From Lysobacter arseniciresistens ZS79 (GTDB lineage: Bacteria; Pseudomonadota; Gammaproteobacteria; Xanthomonadales; Xanthomonadaceae): a DNA stretch of 64,000 nt. Both the position numbers and the translations under genes were made by a program. The notes beneath the pieces are model-generated. The model was not told where the DNA came from and did no database searches. It saw only the letters and a program-made list of their open reading frames with translations. Where the stretch lies: positions 1 to 64,000 of the forward strand of contig NZ_AVPT01000003.1 in the NCBI RefSeq assembly GCF_000768335.1, in the 5' to 3' direction. Positions 43,296-52,931 of this stretch are shown in pieces; position 1 is the first letter of the stretch; the number at the start of each line of letters is the position of its first letter.

Positions 43296-45093
43296 GACGG
43301 TCCTCGGTGGCAAGGGGGTTATCGGCAGCACGGCGCAATTTCTCCAGTAGCAGCACGAGGCGGGAGGCATCGGCCGCGGCGAGGTCGGTGGTGACCTGCT
43401 GGCCGGCGGTGGTGTAGGCCAGGCTCAGGCCGTTGCGGATCACGGTCGACAGGGCGGCGCCGAGGCGGCCGGTCTCGTCGAGCTTGGTCAGCACCACGCC
43501 CTCCGGGCTGGCCATGCGGTAGCGGCGGACCACCTCGTTCATGTCGTGCGGGTGGCCGTTGGCCGGCAGCACCAGCAGGCTGCGCACGTTCTGGGTGGCC
43601 CGCAGCCAGGTGATCTGGCCGAGCAGGGCACGGTCGCGGGCGCCGTAGCCGGCGGTGTCGACCACCACCAGCGGGTAGTCCTGCAGCTGGTCGAGGGTCT
43701 GCTGCAGCGCCTCCGGGCCGTTGGCCTCGCAGACGGTGATGCCGAGGCGGCGGCCGTGGGCGTGCAGTTGCTCGCAGGCGCCGACGCGCTCGAAGTCGGT
43801 GGTGACCAGGGCGACGTCGCGGGCGCGGTGGCGGGCGGCGAAGCGGGCGGCGAGCTTGGCTGCGGTGGTGGTCTTGCCGGCGCCGGTCGGGCCGACCAGG
43901 GCGATGATGCCGCCGTCCTCGATCGGCTCCTCGCGGGTGACGGTGAGCATGCGGGCCAGCTCGGCCAGCATCGGCGCGTGCACGCGGGCGGGGTCGAGGG
44001 CGGGGTCGATCTTCGCCGCGAGGGTCTGCGCCAGCGATTCGTCGCAGCCGTAGCCGAGCAGGGTGTCGAACGCGGCGGCGCGCGCCGGCGAGCCCTTCAG
44101 GCGCTCGACCGCGAACTGGCCCATCTCGCGCTCGATCAGCTGGCGCATGGTCGCCAGCTCCTCGCGCATCGCGGCGACGGCGGGGTCGGCGTCCCAGCGC
44201 GGGACGGCGTGCAGGTGGCGGGGGGCGTCGGCGGGGTCGTTGGCCGGCTCCGCCCCGGCGACCGGCTCCAGCGTCAGTTCCGGGTGCGCGGGGGTTTCGG
44301 TTTCGGGTTCCGGTTGCGGCTCGGGCAGCGGTTCGAGGGTCAGTTCGAGCTTCGGTGCGGATGCCGTGACCGCGGCCGGCTCTTCAGCGAGGGCCTGCGT
44401 GGCAACCGCAGCCGGAACCTGCGCCGGCGCGGCCGTCGCCGTGGCGTCCTGCCCGGCGACCGGCCGCGGCGACGCCGGCGGGGAAACCTGGTTGGCGGCC
44501 GACCGTGCGGCGCCGGACAGGGCGACCACGTCGTCGGCCGGTTCCTGCAGGGCGGCGGCCGGCACGCCGAGCGCAGCCATCATCGCGTCGAAGCGGCCGG
44601 CGCCCGTGTCGGCGGTATCGTTCGCGCGGGACGGGGCGTTGCCGGCCGGCGCGGTGGTGGCGGGCGCCGGGTTCGCGTCGCCGGTCAGCTCGGCCAGGGT
44701 CGGCTCGTTCGATGCCGGGCGGTTGGCGTCGCCGATGCGGAACACCGCGCGGGCGCGGCTGGCGAGGGTCTCGCGGACCGGCGGCGGGGTCGCGGTCGCA
44801 ACACCGGCGAACGACGGCAGTGGCGCCTCCGCCGGGGCAGGCGTCGGCACCGCAACGGGCCTGGCGGCCGGCGCGGCCTGCGCCGGCATCGACGGTACCC
44901 GCACCATCGCCGGCGCGGCGGCGCGCAGCGCCTGGTGCACCAGCGCCTCGTCGTAGTCGGTGGCCGAGACCACCTCCACCCCGCCCTCGCACGGCCGGTT
45001 GGAGAGGATCACCGCGTCCGGGCCCTGTTCGTCGCGGACCATCCGCAGCGCGGTGCGCATGTCGCTGGCAATGAATCGCTTGATTCTCATCAA
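43282..45093 (-). CDS. flhF: Flagellar placement SRP-like GTPase FlhF
   Basis: FlhF (603 residues) marks the site of the polar flagellum. The N-terminal B domain (RIKRFIASDMRTALRMVRDEQ) is followed by a low-complexity Ala/Pro/Glu-rich linker, at about 60-300 much longer than in many FlhF proteins. The NG GTPase domain has G1 LVGPTGAGKTTTAAKLAARF near residue 400, then VALVTTDFERVGACEQLHAH, VVDTAGYGARD and LTKLDETGRLG. It lies between flhA and flhG. Its long linker has many Ala-Pro repeats and is likely disordered. Confidence 0.94.
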   Translation of the reverse strand: MMRIKRFIASDMRTALRMVRDEQGPDAVILSNRPCEGGVEVVSATDYDEALVHQALRAAAPAMVRVPSMPAQAAPAARPVAVPTPAPAEAPLPSFAGVATATPPPVRETLASRARAVFRIGDANRPASNEPTLAELTGDANPAPATTAPAGNAPSRANDTADTGAGRFDAMMAALGVPAAALQEPADDVVALSGAARSAANQVSPPASPRPVAGQDATATAAPAQVPAAVATQALAEEPAAVTASAPKLELTLEPLPEPQPEPETETPAHPELTLEPVAGAEPANDPADAPRHLHAVPRWDADPAVAAMREELATMRQLIEREMGQFAVERLKGSPARAAAFDTLLGYGCDESLAQTLAAKIDPALDPARVHAPMLAELARMLTVTREEPIEDGGIIALVGPTGAGKTTTAAKLAARFAARHRARDVALVTTDFERVGACEQLHAHGRRLGITVCEANGPEALQQTLDQLQDYPLVVVDTAGYGARDRALLGQITWLRATQNVRSLLVLPANGHPHDMNEVVRRYRMASPEGVVLTKLDETGRLGAALSTVIRNGLSLAYTTAGQQVTTDLAAADASRLVLLLEKLRRAADNPLATEDRHAVA

Positions 45094-45164
45094 CTACCCC
45101 TGACCACTCCGGCTCGTGCCGTTCTCGTTTCGTCCCGCACCGCGGTGGCGGTGCCTCGTTGTGT

Positions 45165-47231
45165 TCAGCCGACCGCGCCGACCAGGCGCAGCCGCTTGTC
45201 TTCCGGCACTTCCGTGTAGGCCAGCACCGACAGCGCGGGGACGCTGTGGCGGACGAGCCGCGCGATGGTTGCGCGGATGCCCGCCGGGACCAGCAGCACC
45301 GCGGGTTCGCCGCGGCCTTCCTGCTGGGTCACGCAATCGCTGAGGTTCTGGTGCAGCCGCTCGGCGAGTCCGGGTTCCAGCGCGGCCCCCTGGCCGTTGA
45401 CCGAGTCCTGCAATACCCGTTCCAGCGCCGGCGCCAGGGTGTAGACGGGCAGCTCCGGGTTGAGCCCGTTGAGCTCCTGCACGATGAAGCGGCCCAAGGC
45501 GGTGCGGACCGCGGCGGTCAGCGTGGCCGGGTCCTGGGTGTGGGCACCGTGCTCCAGCAGGGCCTCGACGATCTGCCGCATCTGCCGCAGCGGCACCTTT
45601 TCGACCAACAGCGACTGCAGCACCCGCACCACCACCGACAGCGGCAGCAGCTTGGGCGTCAATTCCTCGACGAGCTTCGGCGCCGCCTTGCCGACGCTGT
45701 TGAGCAGCTGCTGCGCCTCTTCGTGGCCGAGCAGCTCGGAGGCGCGCTCGCGCACCACGTGCGAAAGGTGGGTGGCGACCACGGTGGCGGCGTCGACCAC
45801 GGTGTAGCCGAGCGACTCGGCGTGGGCATGCTGCGATTTCTGGATCCACACCGCGTCCAGCCCGAACGCCGGGTCCTTGCCGGGGATGCCATCGAGCGGG
45901 CCGAACACGCGGCCGGGGTCGAGCGCCAGTTCGCGGTCGGCGTGCAGCTCGCCGGTCGCCACCGGCACGCCGTGGACGAGGATGCGGTACTGGCCCGGCG
46001 CCAGTTCGAGGTTGTCGCGCACGTGCACGGCCGGGATCAGGAAACCGAGGTCCTGGGTCAGCTTGCGGCGCACGCCCTTCAGCCGCGCCAGCAGCTCGCC
46101 GCCCTGGGCCTTGTCGACCAGCGCGATCAGCTTGTACCCGACCTCCAGCCCGAGCGGCTCGACCGGGCGCACCTCGTCCCAGCTCAGTTCGGCGGTGGTC
46201 GGGGCGCTGGCCAGTTCGGCGGACTCCTCCTCGACCCGCGCCTCGGTGGCGCCGCGCCTGTGCAGTTGCCAGGCGGCATAGCCCAGCACTGCGGCCAGGG
46301 CCAGGAACGGGATGTTCGGCATGCCCGGCACAATGCCGACCAGCCCCATCAGCAGCGCCGCGACGATGAGTGCGCGCTTCTGCCCGAACACCTGCTTGCG
46401 CACCGCCGGGCCCATGTCCTGCTCGCGGGTGGCGCGGGTGACCAGCATCGCCGCCGCGGTGGAGATCAGCAGCGCCGGCAGCTGCGCCACCAGGCCGTCG
46501 CCGATTGCCAGCAGGGTGTAGACCTGGGCCGCGTCGCCGAAGGCCATGTCGTGCTGCATCAGGCCGATCAGGATGCCGCCGACCAGGTTGATCGCGAGGA
46601 TCAGCAGGCCGGCGATGGCGTCGCCGCGGACGAACTTGCTGGCACCGTCCATCGAACCGTAGAAGTCGGCTTCCTCGCGGACCTCCTCGCGGCGGGCCTT
46701 GGCGTCCTCGCGGCTGAGCAGGCCGGCGTTGAGGTCGGCGTCGATCGCCATCTGCTTGCCGGGCAGGGCGTCGAGGATGAAGCGCGCCGACACCTCGGAG
46801 ATGCGCCCCGAACCCTTGGTCACGACCACGAAGTTGATGATGGTCAGGATCGCGAACACCACGATGCCGACCGCATAGCTGCCGCCGATCACGAACTGCG
46901 CGAACGACTCGATGACGTGGCCGGCCGCGGCCGGGCCTTCGTGGCCGTGCAGCAGCACCACGCGGGTGGAGGCGACGTTGAGGCCGAGCCGCAGCAGGGT
47001 CACCAGCAGCAGCACGCTGGGGAACACCGAGAACTCCAGCGGCCGCTTGACGTAGACCACCGCCATCATCACCACCAGCGACAGCGCGATGTTGATGGTG
47101 AACAGCGCGTCCAGCATCAGCGGCGACAGCGGCACCACCACCATGGCCAGCAGCGCCAGCACGATGACCGGGGCGGCGGCGCCGTTGCGGACCGCGGCGG
47201 CGACGCCGGAAAGCCGGCTCTGCGAACTCAT
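45165..47231 (-). CDS. flhA: Flagellar type III export gate protein FlhA
   Basis: FlhA (688 residues) is the major export-gate protein. Eight or so membrane helices fill residues about 20-320, including the FHIPEP-family signature region (TLLRLGLNVASTRVVL, KGSGRISEVSARFILDALPGKQ split across it) and the acidic DADLNAGLLSREDA loop. The cytoplasmic domain (about 350-688) docks chaperone-substrate pairs. It forms a nine-subunit ring and uses proton flow. It overlaps flhB by 4 bp and precedes flhF by 71 bp. Confidence 0.96.
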   Translation of the reverse strand: MSSQSRLSGVAAAVRNGAAAPVIVLALLAMVVVPLSPLMLDALFTINIALSLVVMMAVVYVKRPLEFSVFPSVLLLVTLLRLGLNVASTRVVLLHGHEGPAAAGHVIESFAQFVIGGSYAVGIVVFAILTIINFVVVTKGSGRISEVSARFILDALPGKQMAIDADLNAGLLSREDAKARREEVREEADFYGSMDGASKFVRGDAIAGLLILAINLVGGILIGLMQHDMAFGDAAQVYTLLAIGDGLVAQLPALLISTAAAMLVTRATREQDMGPAVRKQVFGQKRALIVAALLMGLVGIVPGMPNIPFLALAAVLGYAAWQLHRRGATEARVEEESAELASAPTTAELSWDEVRPVEPLGLEVGYKLIALVDKAQGGELLARLKGVRRKLTQDLGFLIPAVHVRDNLELAPGQYRILVHGVPVATGELHADRELALDPGRVFGPLDGIPGKDPAFGLDAVWIQKSQHAHAESLGYTVVDAATVVATHLSHVVRERASELLGHEEAQQLLNSVGKAAPKLVEELTPKLLPLSVVVRVLQSLLVEKVPLRQMRQIVEALLEHGAHTQDPATLTAAVRTALGRFIVQELNGLNPELPVYTLAPALERVLQDSVNGQGAALEPGLAERLHQNLSDCVTQQEGRGEPAVLLVPAGIRATIARLVRHSVPALSVLAYTEVPEDKRLRLVGAVG

Positions 47232-48379
47232 CGCGTCGGCTCCCCGTCACCGCTGTCGGGCGCGCCATCGGCGCCGACGTCGACCTGCGACAGCACCGGC
47301 GCGGGCCCGTGGGCCGGGTGCCAGCGCCTGAGCTGGTAGATGTAGGACAGTACCTGCGCGACGGCGGCGTAGAGTTTCACCGGGATTTCCTGGTCGACCT
47401 GCGCCTGCCGATACAAGGCGCGTGCCAGCGGCGGCGCCTCCAGCACCGCGACCCGGTGCTTGCCGGCCACGTCGCGGATCGCCAGCGCCATCTCGTCGAC
47501 GCCCTTGGCCACGACCTTCGGCGCGCGCATGTTGCCGGCGTCGTACTTCAGCGCGACCGCGTAATGGGTCGGGTTGGTCACCACCACGTCGGCGGTCGGC
47601 ACCGCCTCCACCATCCGGCGCTGCGACATCTGCTGGGCGATCTGCCGGACCTTGGCCTTGACCTCCGGGTTGCCTTCCATCTCCTTGAACTCGTCGCGGA
47701 TCTCCTGCTTGGTCATCTTCAGCTTGCTGCGGTGCCGGTAGTGCTGCCACGGCACGTCGACGGCGGCCAGCACGGCGAGCGAGCCGACCATCGCCAGCAG
47801 CGCCCAGAGCGCGGTATCCAGCCCGGTCCTGATCGCCTCCTCCAGCGACATCCCCGGCATCGCCACCAGCTCGTGGAAGCCGCGGTAGACCATCGCGGCG
47901 CCGACGCCGAGCACCAGGCCGACGCGCATCAGCGAGCGCAGCAGTTCGGCGAAGCCCTCCTTGCCGTAGATGCGGGCCAGGCCGGATGCCGGGTTGAGCC
48001 GCTTGAAGTCCGGTTGCAGCGCCTGGGTGGAGAACCGCAGCCCGCCCAGCACCGCCGGGCTGATCAGGCACGCCAGCAGCGCCGCGGCCAGCATCGGCAG
48101 CACCGGCAGGACCAGCCCGCCGGCCAGCCGCGCGCTGTGGGCAAGCAGGCGGTCGGGGTGGCCGAGCAGGGCCGGGTCGAGCATCAGCGCGCCGCGCAGC
48201 CAGCCCTGGCCGGCATCGGCCAGCGACGACGCGGTGACCATCAGGGCGACGGTCGCCGTGCCCAGCACCGCGACGTTGCCGAGTTCACGCGAGCGCGGTA
48301 CGTCGCCCTTTTCGCGGGCGTCGCGAAGGCGTTTTTCGGTAGGTTGTTCGGTGCGGTCGTCCTTGTCTTCGCTCGCCAT
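47228..48379 (-). CDS. flhB: Flagellar export switch protein FlhB
   Basis: FlhB (383 residues) has four membrane helices and a cytoplasmic domain that cleaves itself at NPTH (VVTNPTHYAVALKYD, near residue 268). Cleavage switches export from rod/hook to filament proteins, together with FliK. The N-terminus is the usual charged DKDDRTEQPTEKRLRDAREKG. A C-terminal tail of about 35 residues (HGPAPVLSQVDVGADG...) extends past the conserved core. It follows fliR by 42 bp. Confidence 0.96.
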   Translation of the reverse strand: MASEDKDDRTEQPTEKRLRDAREKGDVPRSRELGNVAVLGTATVALMVTASSLADAGQGWLRGALMLDPALLGHPDRLLAHSARLAGGLVLPVLPMLAAALLACLISPAVLGGLRFSTQALQPDFKRLNPASGLARIYGKEGFAELLRSLMRVGLVLGVGAAMVYRGFHELVAMPGMSLEEAIRTGLDTALWALLAMVGSLAVLAAVDVPWQHYRHRSKLKMTKQEIRDEFKEMEGNPEVKAKVRQIAQQMSQRRMVEAVPTADVVVTNPTHYAVALKYDAGNMRAPKVVAKGVDEMALAIRDVAGKHRVAVLEAPPLARALYRQAQVDQEIPVKLYAAVAQVLSYIYQLRRWHPAHGPAPVLSQVDVGADGAPDSGDGEPTR

Positions 48380-48421
48380 CTCGCCGGCCCTGTCGTGGGC
48401 GGCGGACGGCCGGCCCGGTTG

Positions 48422-49210
48422 CTATGGAGTCAGTGCGCGGGCCGCGAGGAAGGCGTCCTCGAACAGCCGCTGCACCGGCCCCTGCAGTTCCCGTGCCAGC
48501 AGCGACATCAGCACCAGCCCGACCAGCAGCGCGACCGGCAGGCCGATCTGGATCGGGTTGAGCGAGGCGGCCGCGCGCGACAGCACGCCGAAGGCGAGGT
48601 TGGACGCCAGCAGCGCCATCATCACCGGCAGCGCCAGCAGCAGCCCGACCCGCAAACAGGTACCGAAGAACGCCGGCAGCGCGGCGAGGAAGCCCGCCAC
48701 GTCCGCCAGAGGCGTGCCGATCGGCAGCGCGTGGTAGCTGTCGACCAGCAGGTTGACCAGCGCCAGGTGGCCGTCGAGGGTGAAGAACAGCAGCCCGAAC
48801 ACCAGGAAGAACCATTGCGACAGGACGTTCGAGGAGGCGCCGCTGAGCGGGTCGGCCATGGTCGCGAACGACAGGCCCATGCCCTGGCTGACCAGCTCGC
48901 CGGCGAACTGCCCGGCCTCGAATGCGAGCCGCAGCACCAGCCCCAGCGCGATGCCGACGGCGAACTCGCGGATCACGTTGAGCACGGTGGCCGCGTCGAC
49001 CGCGGCCGGTGGCGGCGCCGGCAGGATCGTCGACATCGCCGCCGACAGCGCCAGAGCCAGCACCAGCCGCGCCCGCATCGGCATGCCGCGGCCGCCGACC
49101 ATCGGCAGCACCTGCAGCGCCGCGCCGATCCGCAGCAGGTGCCACAGCACCGCGGCGAGCATGCCGAACAGGTTCAGCCCGTCGACGGTGGTGGCGGTGA
49201 CCGGATCCAT
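48422..49210 (-). CDS. fliR: Flagellar export protein FliR
   Basis: This 262-residue inner-membrane protein has about six hydrophobic segments and forms the export gate with FliP and FliQ. Conserved stretches include LVLALALSAAM, REFAVGIALGLVLRLAFEA and GELVSQGMGLSFATMADP. The SRAAASLNPIQIGLPVALLVGL segment lies near the end. It lies between fliQ and flhB, 13 bp after fliQ. Confidence 0.95.
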   Translation of the reverse strand: MDPVTATTVDGLNLFGMLAAVLWHLLRIGAALQVLPMVGGRGMPMRARLVLALALSAAMSTILPAPPPAAVDAATVLNVIREFAVGIALGLVLRLAFEAGQFAGELVSQGMGLSFATMADPLSGASSNVLSQWFFLVFGLLFFTLDGHLALVNLLVDSYHALPIGTPLADVAGFLAALPAFFGTCLRVGLLLALPVMMALLASNLAFGVLSRAAASLNPIQIGLPVALLVGLVLMSLLARELQGPVQRLFEDAFLAARALTP

Positions 49211-49223
49211 CGGGCGCGCGCGC

Positions 49224-49493
49224 TCAGCCGATCAGGTGCGGGATGCGCTGGAACAGGTCGGTGGTGAACGACACCAGCCGGCCGAGCAGGAAGTGCCCGG
49301 TCACCGCCAGCACCGCCACCAGCGCAATGGCCTTGGCGACGAAGGCGATGGTCTGCTCGTTGATCTGGGTGGCGGCCTGCAGGATGCCGACCACCACGCC
49401 GATCACCAGCACCGCCAGCAGTGGCGGCGCGCCCAGCAGCAGCGCCATCTGCAGGCCGCGGCCGATCTCGGTGAGGGCGGTTTCCGGACTCAT
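49224..49493 (-). CDS. fliQ: Flagellar export protein FliQ
   Basis: An 89-residue protein with two membrane helices (about 14-40 and 50-75): ALLLGAPPLLAVLVIGVVVG and FVAKAIALVAVLAVTGHFLL. The QAATQINEQTIAFVAK turn between them is the FliQ/SctS signature. Part of the FliPQR gate complex. It sits 10 bp after fliP. Confidence 0.95.
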   Translation of the reverse strand: MSPETALTEIGRGLQMALLLGAPPLLAVLVIGVVVGILQAATQINEQTIAFVAKAIALVAVLAVTGHFLLGRLVSFTTDLFQRIPHLIG

Positions 49494-49503
49494 CGTGCGC
49501 GCC

Positions 49504-50388
49504 TCAGGTGTTGAAGCTGGCGGCGAGCGAGCCGACCACCAGCACCCAGCCGTCGACCAGCACGAACAGCAGGATCTTGAACGGCGCCGAGATCATCATC
49601 GGCGACAGCATCATCATGCCCATCGACATCAGCACGCTGGCCACGACCAGGTCGATGATCACGAACGGGATGTAGATCAGGAACGCGATCTCGAACGCGG
49701 TTTTCAGTTCGCTGGTCAGGAACGACGCGGCCAGCACGCCGAACGGCACGTCCTGTGGTGACGCGTAGGGACCGGTGCCGGACAGGCCGGCGAAGGTCAT
49801 CAGGTCGTTCTCGCGGATCTGCGCCAGCATGAAGCCGCGGAAGGGTTCCAGCGCCGCGCTCCACGCCTGGCGGAACTCCATCTGGTCGTTGAGGTAGGGC
49901 GAGATCGCCGTGACCCAGGCCTGGTCGAACACCGGCATCATCACCATCGCGGTGAGGAACAGCGCCAGCGCCAGCAGCACCTGGTTGGACGGGGTCTGGC
50001 CGGTGCCGAGTGCCTGTCGTAGAAGCCCGAGCACGATGATGATGCGGGTGAACGCGGTCAGGCCGAGCAGCGCCGCCGGCAGCAGCGTGATCGCCGTCAT
50101 CAGCAGCAGCACCTGCAGCGGCATGCTGACCGGCTCGCCGCCGATGTTGCCGACGTTGACCGACGGCAGCGGCTGGCTGGCCGCCGGGACCGCGGTGGCC
50201 GGCGCGGAGGCCGCCGGAGTGGCGGCCGGCGCGGTCTGCGCCTCGGCCGGGGCGATGAACAGTGCCGCCGCGAACAGCAGCATCAGCGCCATGCCGATGC
50301 GCAGCAGGCGGGCGGCGCGGGTGGCCGGGTTGCGCCGGCCGGGAATGGCGACGACCTCGCGGCTTGGGTGCAGGCCGGACGCGGTCAT
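49504..50388 (-). CDS. fliP: Flagellar export protein FliP
   Basis: FliP (294 residues) is the core of the export gate. A cleavable signal sequence (LLRIGMALMLLFAAALFIAP, ending AEA) is followed by an Ala/Pro/Thr-rich segment longer than in E. coli. Four helices follow with VLLLMTAITLLPAALLGLTA, TRIIIVLGLLRQALGTGQTP and SELKTAFEIAFLIYIPFVII. The ATG overlaps the fliO stop by 4 bp. It forms a pentamer with FliQ and FliR in the C-ring centre. Confidence 0.95.
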   Translation of the reverse strand: MTASGLHPSREVVAIPGRRNPATRAARLLRIGMALMLLFAAALFIAPAEAQTAPAATPAASAPATAVPAASQPLPSVNVGNIGGEPVSMPLQVLLLMTAITLLPAALLGLTAFTRIIIVLGLLRQALGTGQTPSNQVLLALALFLTAMVMMPVFDQAWVTAISPYLNDQMEFRQAWSAALEPFRGFMLAQIRENDLMTFAGLSGTGPYASPQDVPFGVLAASFLTSELKTAFEIAFLIYIPFVIIDLVVASVLMSMGMMMLSPMMISAPFKILLFVLVDGWVLVVGSLAASFNT

Positions 50389-51044
50389 CGCGGCTTCTTC
50401 CCGAACTGCTGCGCCAGCACCTGGGCGAACGGCGACGGCGTGCCGGCCGCGACCGGCAGCGGCTGCTCCAGCGTGTGCAGGGTGCGGGTGCCGCCGGGAC
50501 CCGTGGCGAGCAGCAGCTGGGTGCCGCCGACATCGACCACGACCACGCGCTCGCGCGGACCGAGCGCCAGCGAGCCGACCACCTTCAGCGCCGGGTTGGC
50601 GGCGCCGCCAATGCCCGGCATGCGCTTGGCGAGCCACGCCAGCAGCAGGATGAAACCGATCACCAGCAGCAGCGTCACCACCGTGGTGCCGACCATGCCG
50701 GCGCCGCTGGGCGGGGCGCCGAGCGGAGCGGCCGTCGGCTGCGCGGTGGTGGCGGTCGCGACCGGCTGGCCCTCGGTGAAGGCGCTGGCGGCGCTGCGCG
50801 GGGCGGTCGTCGTGGCGTTGGTCGACGTTTCGATGAAGCGCGCGTGGGCCGAAGCGGGTGCGAGTGTCGCTGCAGTGGCATCGGTTTGCGCCGACGCGGC
50901 GGGCGCCACGGCGGCGACGCCGGCCGCGGCATCACCCGCGCCAGCGGCCGGCAGCGGCTCGACCACGGTCGCGCCCGCGCTCGCCAGCAGCGGCCAGGTC
51001 TGCGCCACGCCGGCGGCGTCGGCGGTGATCGGTGACGGTTTCAT
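50385..51044 (-). CDS. fliO: Flagellar export protein FliO
   Basis: FliO (219 residues) helps FliP assemble. Only one membrane helix is present (about 115-140, MVGTTVVTLLLVIGFILLLAW), followed by a small cytoplasmic domain (KVVGSLALGPRERVVVVDVG, QLLLATG). The N-terminal 110 residues are almost all Ala, Thr, Pro and Ser and have no signal-like helix. Family members usually have a much shorter periplasmic part. Start and stop each overlap a neighbour by 4 bp. Confidence 0.9.
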   Translation of the reverse strand: MKPSPITADAAGVAQTWPLLASAGATVVEPLPAAGAGDAAAGVAAVAPAASAQTDATAATLAPASAHARFIETSTNATTTAPRSAASAFTEGQPVATATTAQPTAAPLGAPPSGAGMVGTTVVTLLLVIGFILLLAWLAKRMPGIGGAANPALKVVGSLALGPRERVVVVDVGGTQLLLATGPGGTRTLHTLEQPLPVAAGTPSPFAQVLAQQFGKKPR

Positions 51045-51385
51045 CGCAGGCGCTTGATCCGCTCGGCCGGGCTGACCACGTCGGTCAGGCGCACGCCGAA
51101 GCGGTCGTTGACCACGACCACCTCGCCCTGGGCGATCAGCGTGCCGTTGACGAACACGTCCAGCGGTTCGCCGGCCGCGCGCTCGAGCTCGACCACCGAG
51201 CCCTGGTTGAGCTGCAGCAGGTTGCGGATGGGGATGCGCGCGCGGCCGACCTCGAGCGACAGCGCGACCGAGACGTCGAGGATCACGTCGAGGTTGAGGT
51301 CGGCGCCGGCGGTGGCGTCGGCGGTCAGCGACTCGAACGAGGCGCGGGCCGGATCGGCAAGCTGGGCGGAATCGGATGCGTTCAT
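51041..51385 (-). CDS. fliN: Flagellar motor switch protein FliN
   Basis: This 114-residue C-ring protein consists of a short variable head and a SpoA domain (NLDVILDVSVALSLEVGRAR, LLQLNQGSVVELERAAGEPL, VFVNGTLIAQGEVVVVNDRFG, LTDVVSP). It supports FliM, binds FliH and directs cargo to the export gate. It overlaps both fliM and fliO by 4 bp. Confidence 0.96.
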   Translation of the reverse strand: MNASDSAQLADPARASFESLTADATAGADLNLDVILDVSVALSLEVGRARIPIRNLLQLNQGSVVELERAAGEPLDVFVNGTLIAQGEVVVVNDRFGVRLTDVVSPAERIKRLR

Positions 51386-52386
51386 GGCGTGGTTGTCAGG
51401 CTGGCGATTGAGGGGACGGTGCGCGCGGCGTGGACCGCGGTGACCTTGATGGCGTTGCGGCCGTTGTGGGTGCCGAACTCGCCGGAGAACAGCGGCATCT
51501 GCTCGACCTGCAACTGCACGGTCTGCGGCAGGTCGATCGGGATCACGTCGCCCACCTTCAGCCGGCACAGCTCGCGCAGGCTGATCTGGCGCTGGGTCAG
51601 GGCGCAGGCCAGTTCGACCTCGGCGTCCTGCAGCTGGGTACGCATCGCGCGGGTCCAGCCCTCGTCGCGCTCCACCCGGTCGCTCTGGACGCCGGCGTCG
51701 AGCTGCTCGCGGATCGGCTCGAGCATCGAGTAGGGGATGGACACGTGGAACTCGCCGCCGCCGCCTTCAAGCTCGACGTGGAAGCGGCTGACCACGATGT
51801 ACTCGCGCGGGCTGATGATGTTGGCGAAGTGCGGGTTGACCTCGGAGTTGAGGTACTCGAACTCGACCGGCATCACCGGCGCCCACGCCTCCACCAGGTC
51901 GGCGAAGGTCTGCTTGAGCAGCAGCTGGATGACACGCATCTCGGTGGCGGTGAACTCGCGGCCCTCGATGCGCGTGTGGTACTTGCCGTTGCCGCCGAAG
52001 AAGTTGTCGACCACGGTGAACACCAGCCGCGGCTCGTACACCACCAGCGCGGTGCCGCGCAGCGGCTTCATCTTCACCATGTTGAGGTTGTTGGGCACCT
52101 GCAGCGAATGCATGTACTCGCCGAAGCGGATCAGGTCGACGCCGCGCACCGACAGGTCGGCCGAGCGCCGCAGCAGGTTGAACAGGCCGATGCGCCAGGT
52201 GCGGGCGAAGCGCTCGTTGATCATCTCCAGCGTCGGCAGGCGGCCGCGGACGATCCGGTCCTGGCTGGCGAAGTCGTAGCTGCGCGCCTCGCCGGGCGCC
52301 GGCGGGGCGTCCTCGGTGTCGACCGCACCGCTGTCGACGCCGTGCAGCAGGGCGTCGATTTCGTCTTGTGACAGCAGGTCGCTCAT
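51382..52386 (-). CDS. fliM: Flagellar motor switch protein FliM
   Basis: FliM (334 residues) holds the N-terminal CheY-P-binding peptide LLSQDEIDALLHGV at residues 4-17. The middle CheC-like domain (RTWRIGLFNLLRRSADLSV, LRGTALVVYEPRLVF, DNFFGGNGKYHTRIEGREFT) contacts FliG. The C-terminal SpoA domain (ALTQRQISLRELCRLKVGDV) pairs with FliN. CheY-P binding here switches motor rotation. It lies 18 bp after fliL. Confidence 0.97.
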   Translation of the reverse strand: MSDLLSQDEIDALLHGVDSGAVDTEDAPPAPGEARSYDFASQDRIVRGRLPTLEMINERFARTWRIGLFNLLRRSADLSVRGVDLIRFGEYMHSLQVPNNLNMVKMKPLRGTALVVYEPRLVFTVVDNFFGGNGKYHTRIEGREFTATEMRVIQLLLKQTFADLVEAWAPVMPVEFEYLNSEVNPHFANIISPREYIVVSRFHVELEGGGGEFHVSIPYSMLEPIREQLDAGVQSDRVERDEGWTRAMRTQLQDAEVELACALTQRQISLRELCRLKVGDVIPIDLPQTVQLQVEQMPLFSGEFGTHNGRNAIKVTAVHAARTVPSIASLTTTP

Positions 52387-52404
52387 GGCTCGTGTCCGGG
52401 TGCG

Positions 52405-52899
52405 TTACTGGGTGACCAGGCTGGTGAACAGCACCGCCTCGACCTTGGCCGGCGCGGCCTCGGCCTTGAGCACGGCGACGACCTCGGCCCTGGCCTTCTC
52501 TTGCAGCCGCTCCTTGCCGCTGCGCTGCGCCAGTTGCGCGGCCGACTGCTGGCCGAACAGCAGCAGCAGGCGGTTGCGGATGGCGGGGGTATGCAACTCC
52601 AGCGCGGCGGAGGTGGCCGCGTCGCGGGTCATGAGCTGGACGTCGGCCTGCAGGTAGCGGACCGCGTCGGTGTCGGCGAGGTTGACCACGAATGCCGGCT
52701 CCAGCGCGTAGTAGCGGGCCGGCGCACGGCCGGGGGCGGCGGCCGGCGCCTGTGCACCGTCGGTGGCCGGCGGCGCGGCGCGGGCCTGCATGAACCACCA
52801 GCCGCCACCACCGGCGATGGCCAGCAGCAGCACGATGATGATGATCCAGGGCAGCTTGCTGCCTTTGGTGGCGGGGGCGGTGGAACTCTGGGCAGGCAC
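52405..52899 (-). CDS. fliL: Flagellar basal-body protein FliL
   Basis: This 164-residue single-pass membrane protein (helix about 16-37, LPWIIIIVLLLAIAGGGGWW) has a periplasmic stomatin-like domain (YYALEPAFVVNLADTDAVRYLQADVQLM, with later LLLLFGQQSAAQL). It surrounds the stator and improves torque. It starts with GTG, which has GGAG 7 bp upstream. A sigma-54 promoter lies 33 bp upstream, so fliL heads the fliLMNOPQR-flhB operon. Confidence 0.92.
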   Translation of the reverse strand: MPAQSSTAPATKGSKLPWIIIIVLLLAIAGGGGWWFMQARAAPPATDGAQAPAAAPGRAPARYYALEPAFVVNLADTDAVRYLQADVQLMTRDAATSAALELHTPAIRNRLLLLFGQQSAAQLAQRSGKERLQEKARAEVVAVLKAEAAPAKVEAVLFTSLVTQ

Positions 52900-52931
52900 G
52901 CGATCACTCCGGCTGTCGGTGCCGGTTACCG

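Noticed and set aside
45094-45164. A sigma-54 or sigma-28 promoter between flhA and flhF
   Set aside because: I looked for both patterns on the minus strand and found no site with correct spacing.
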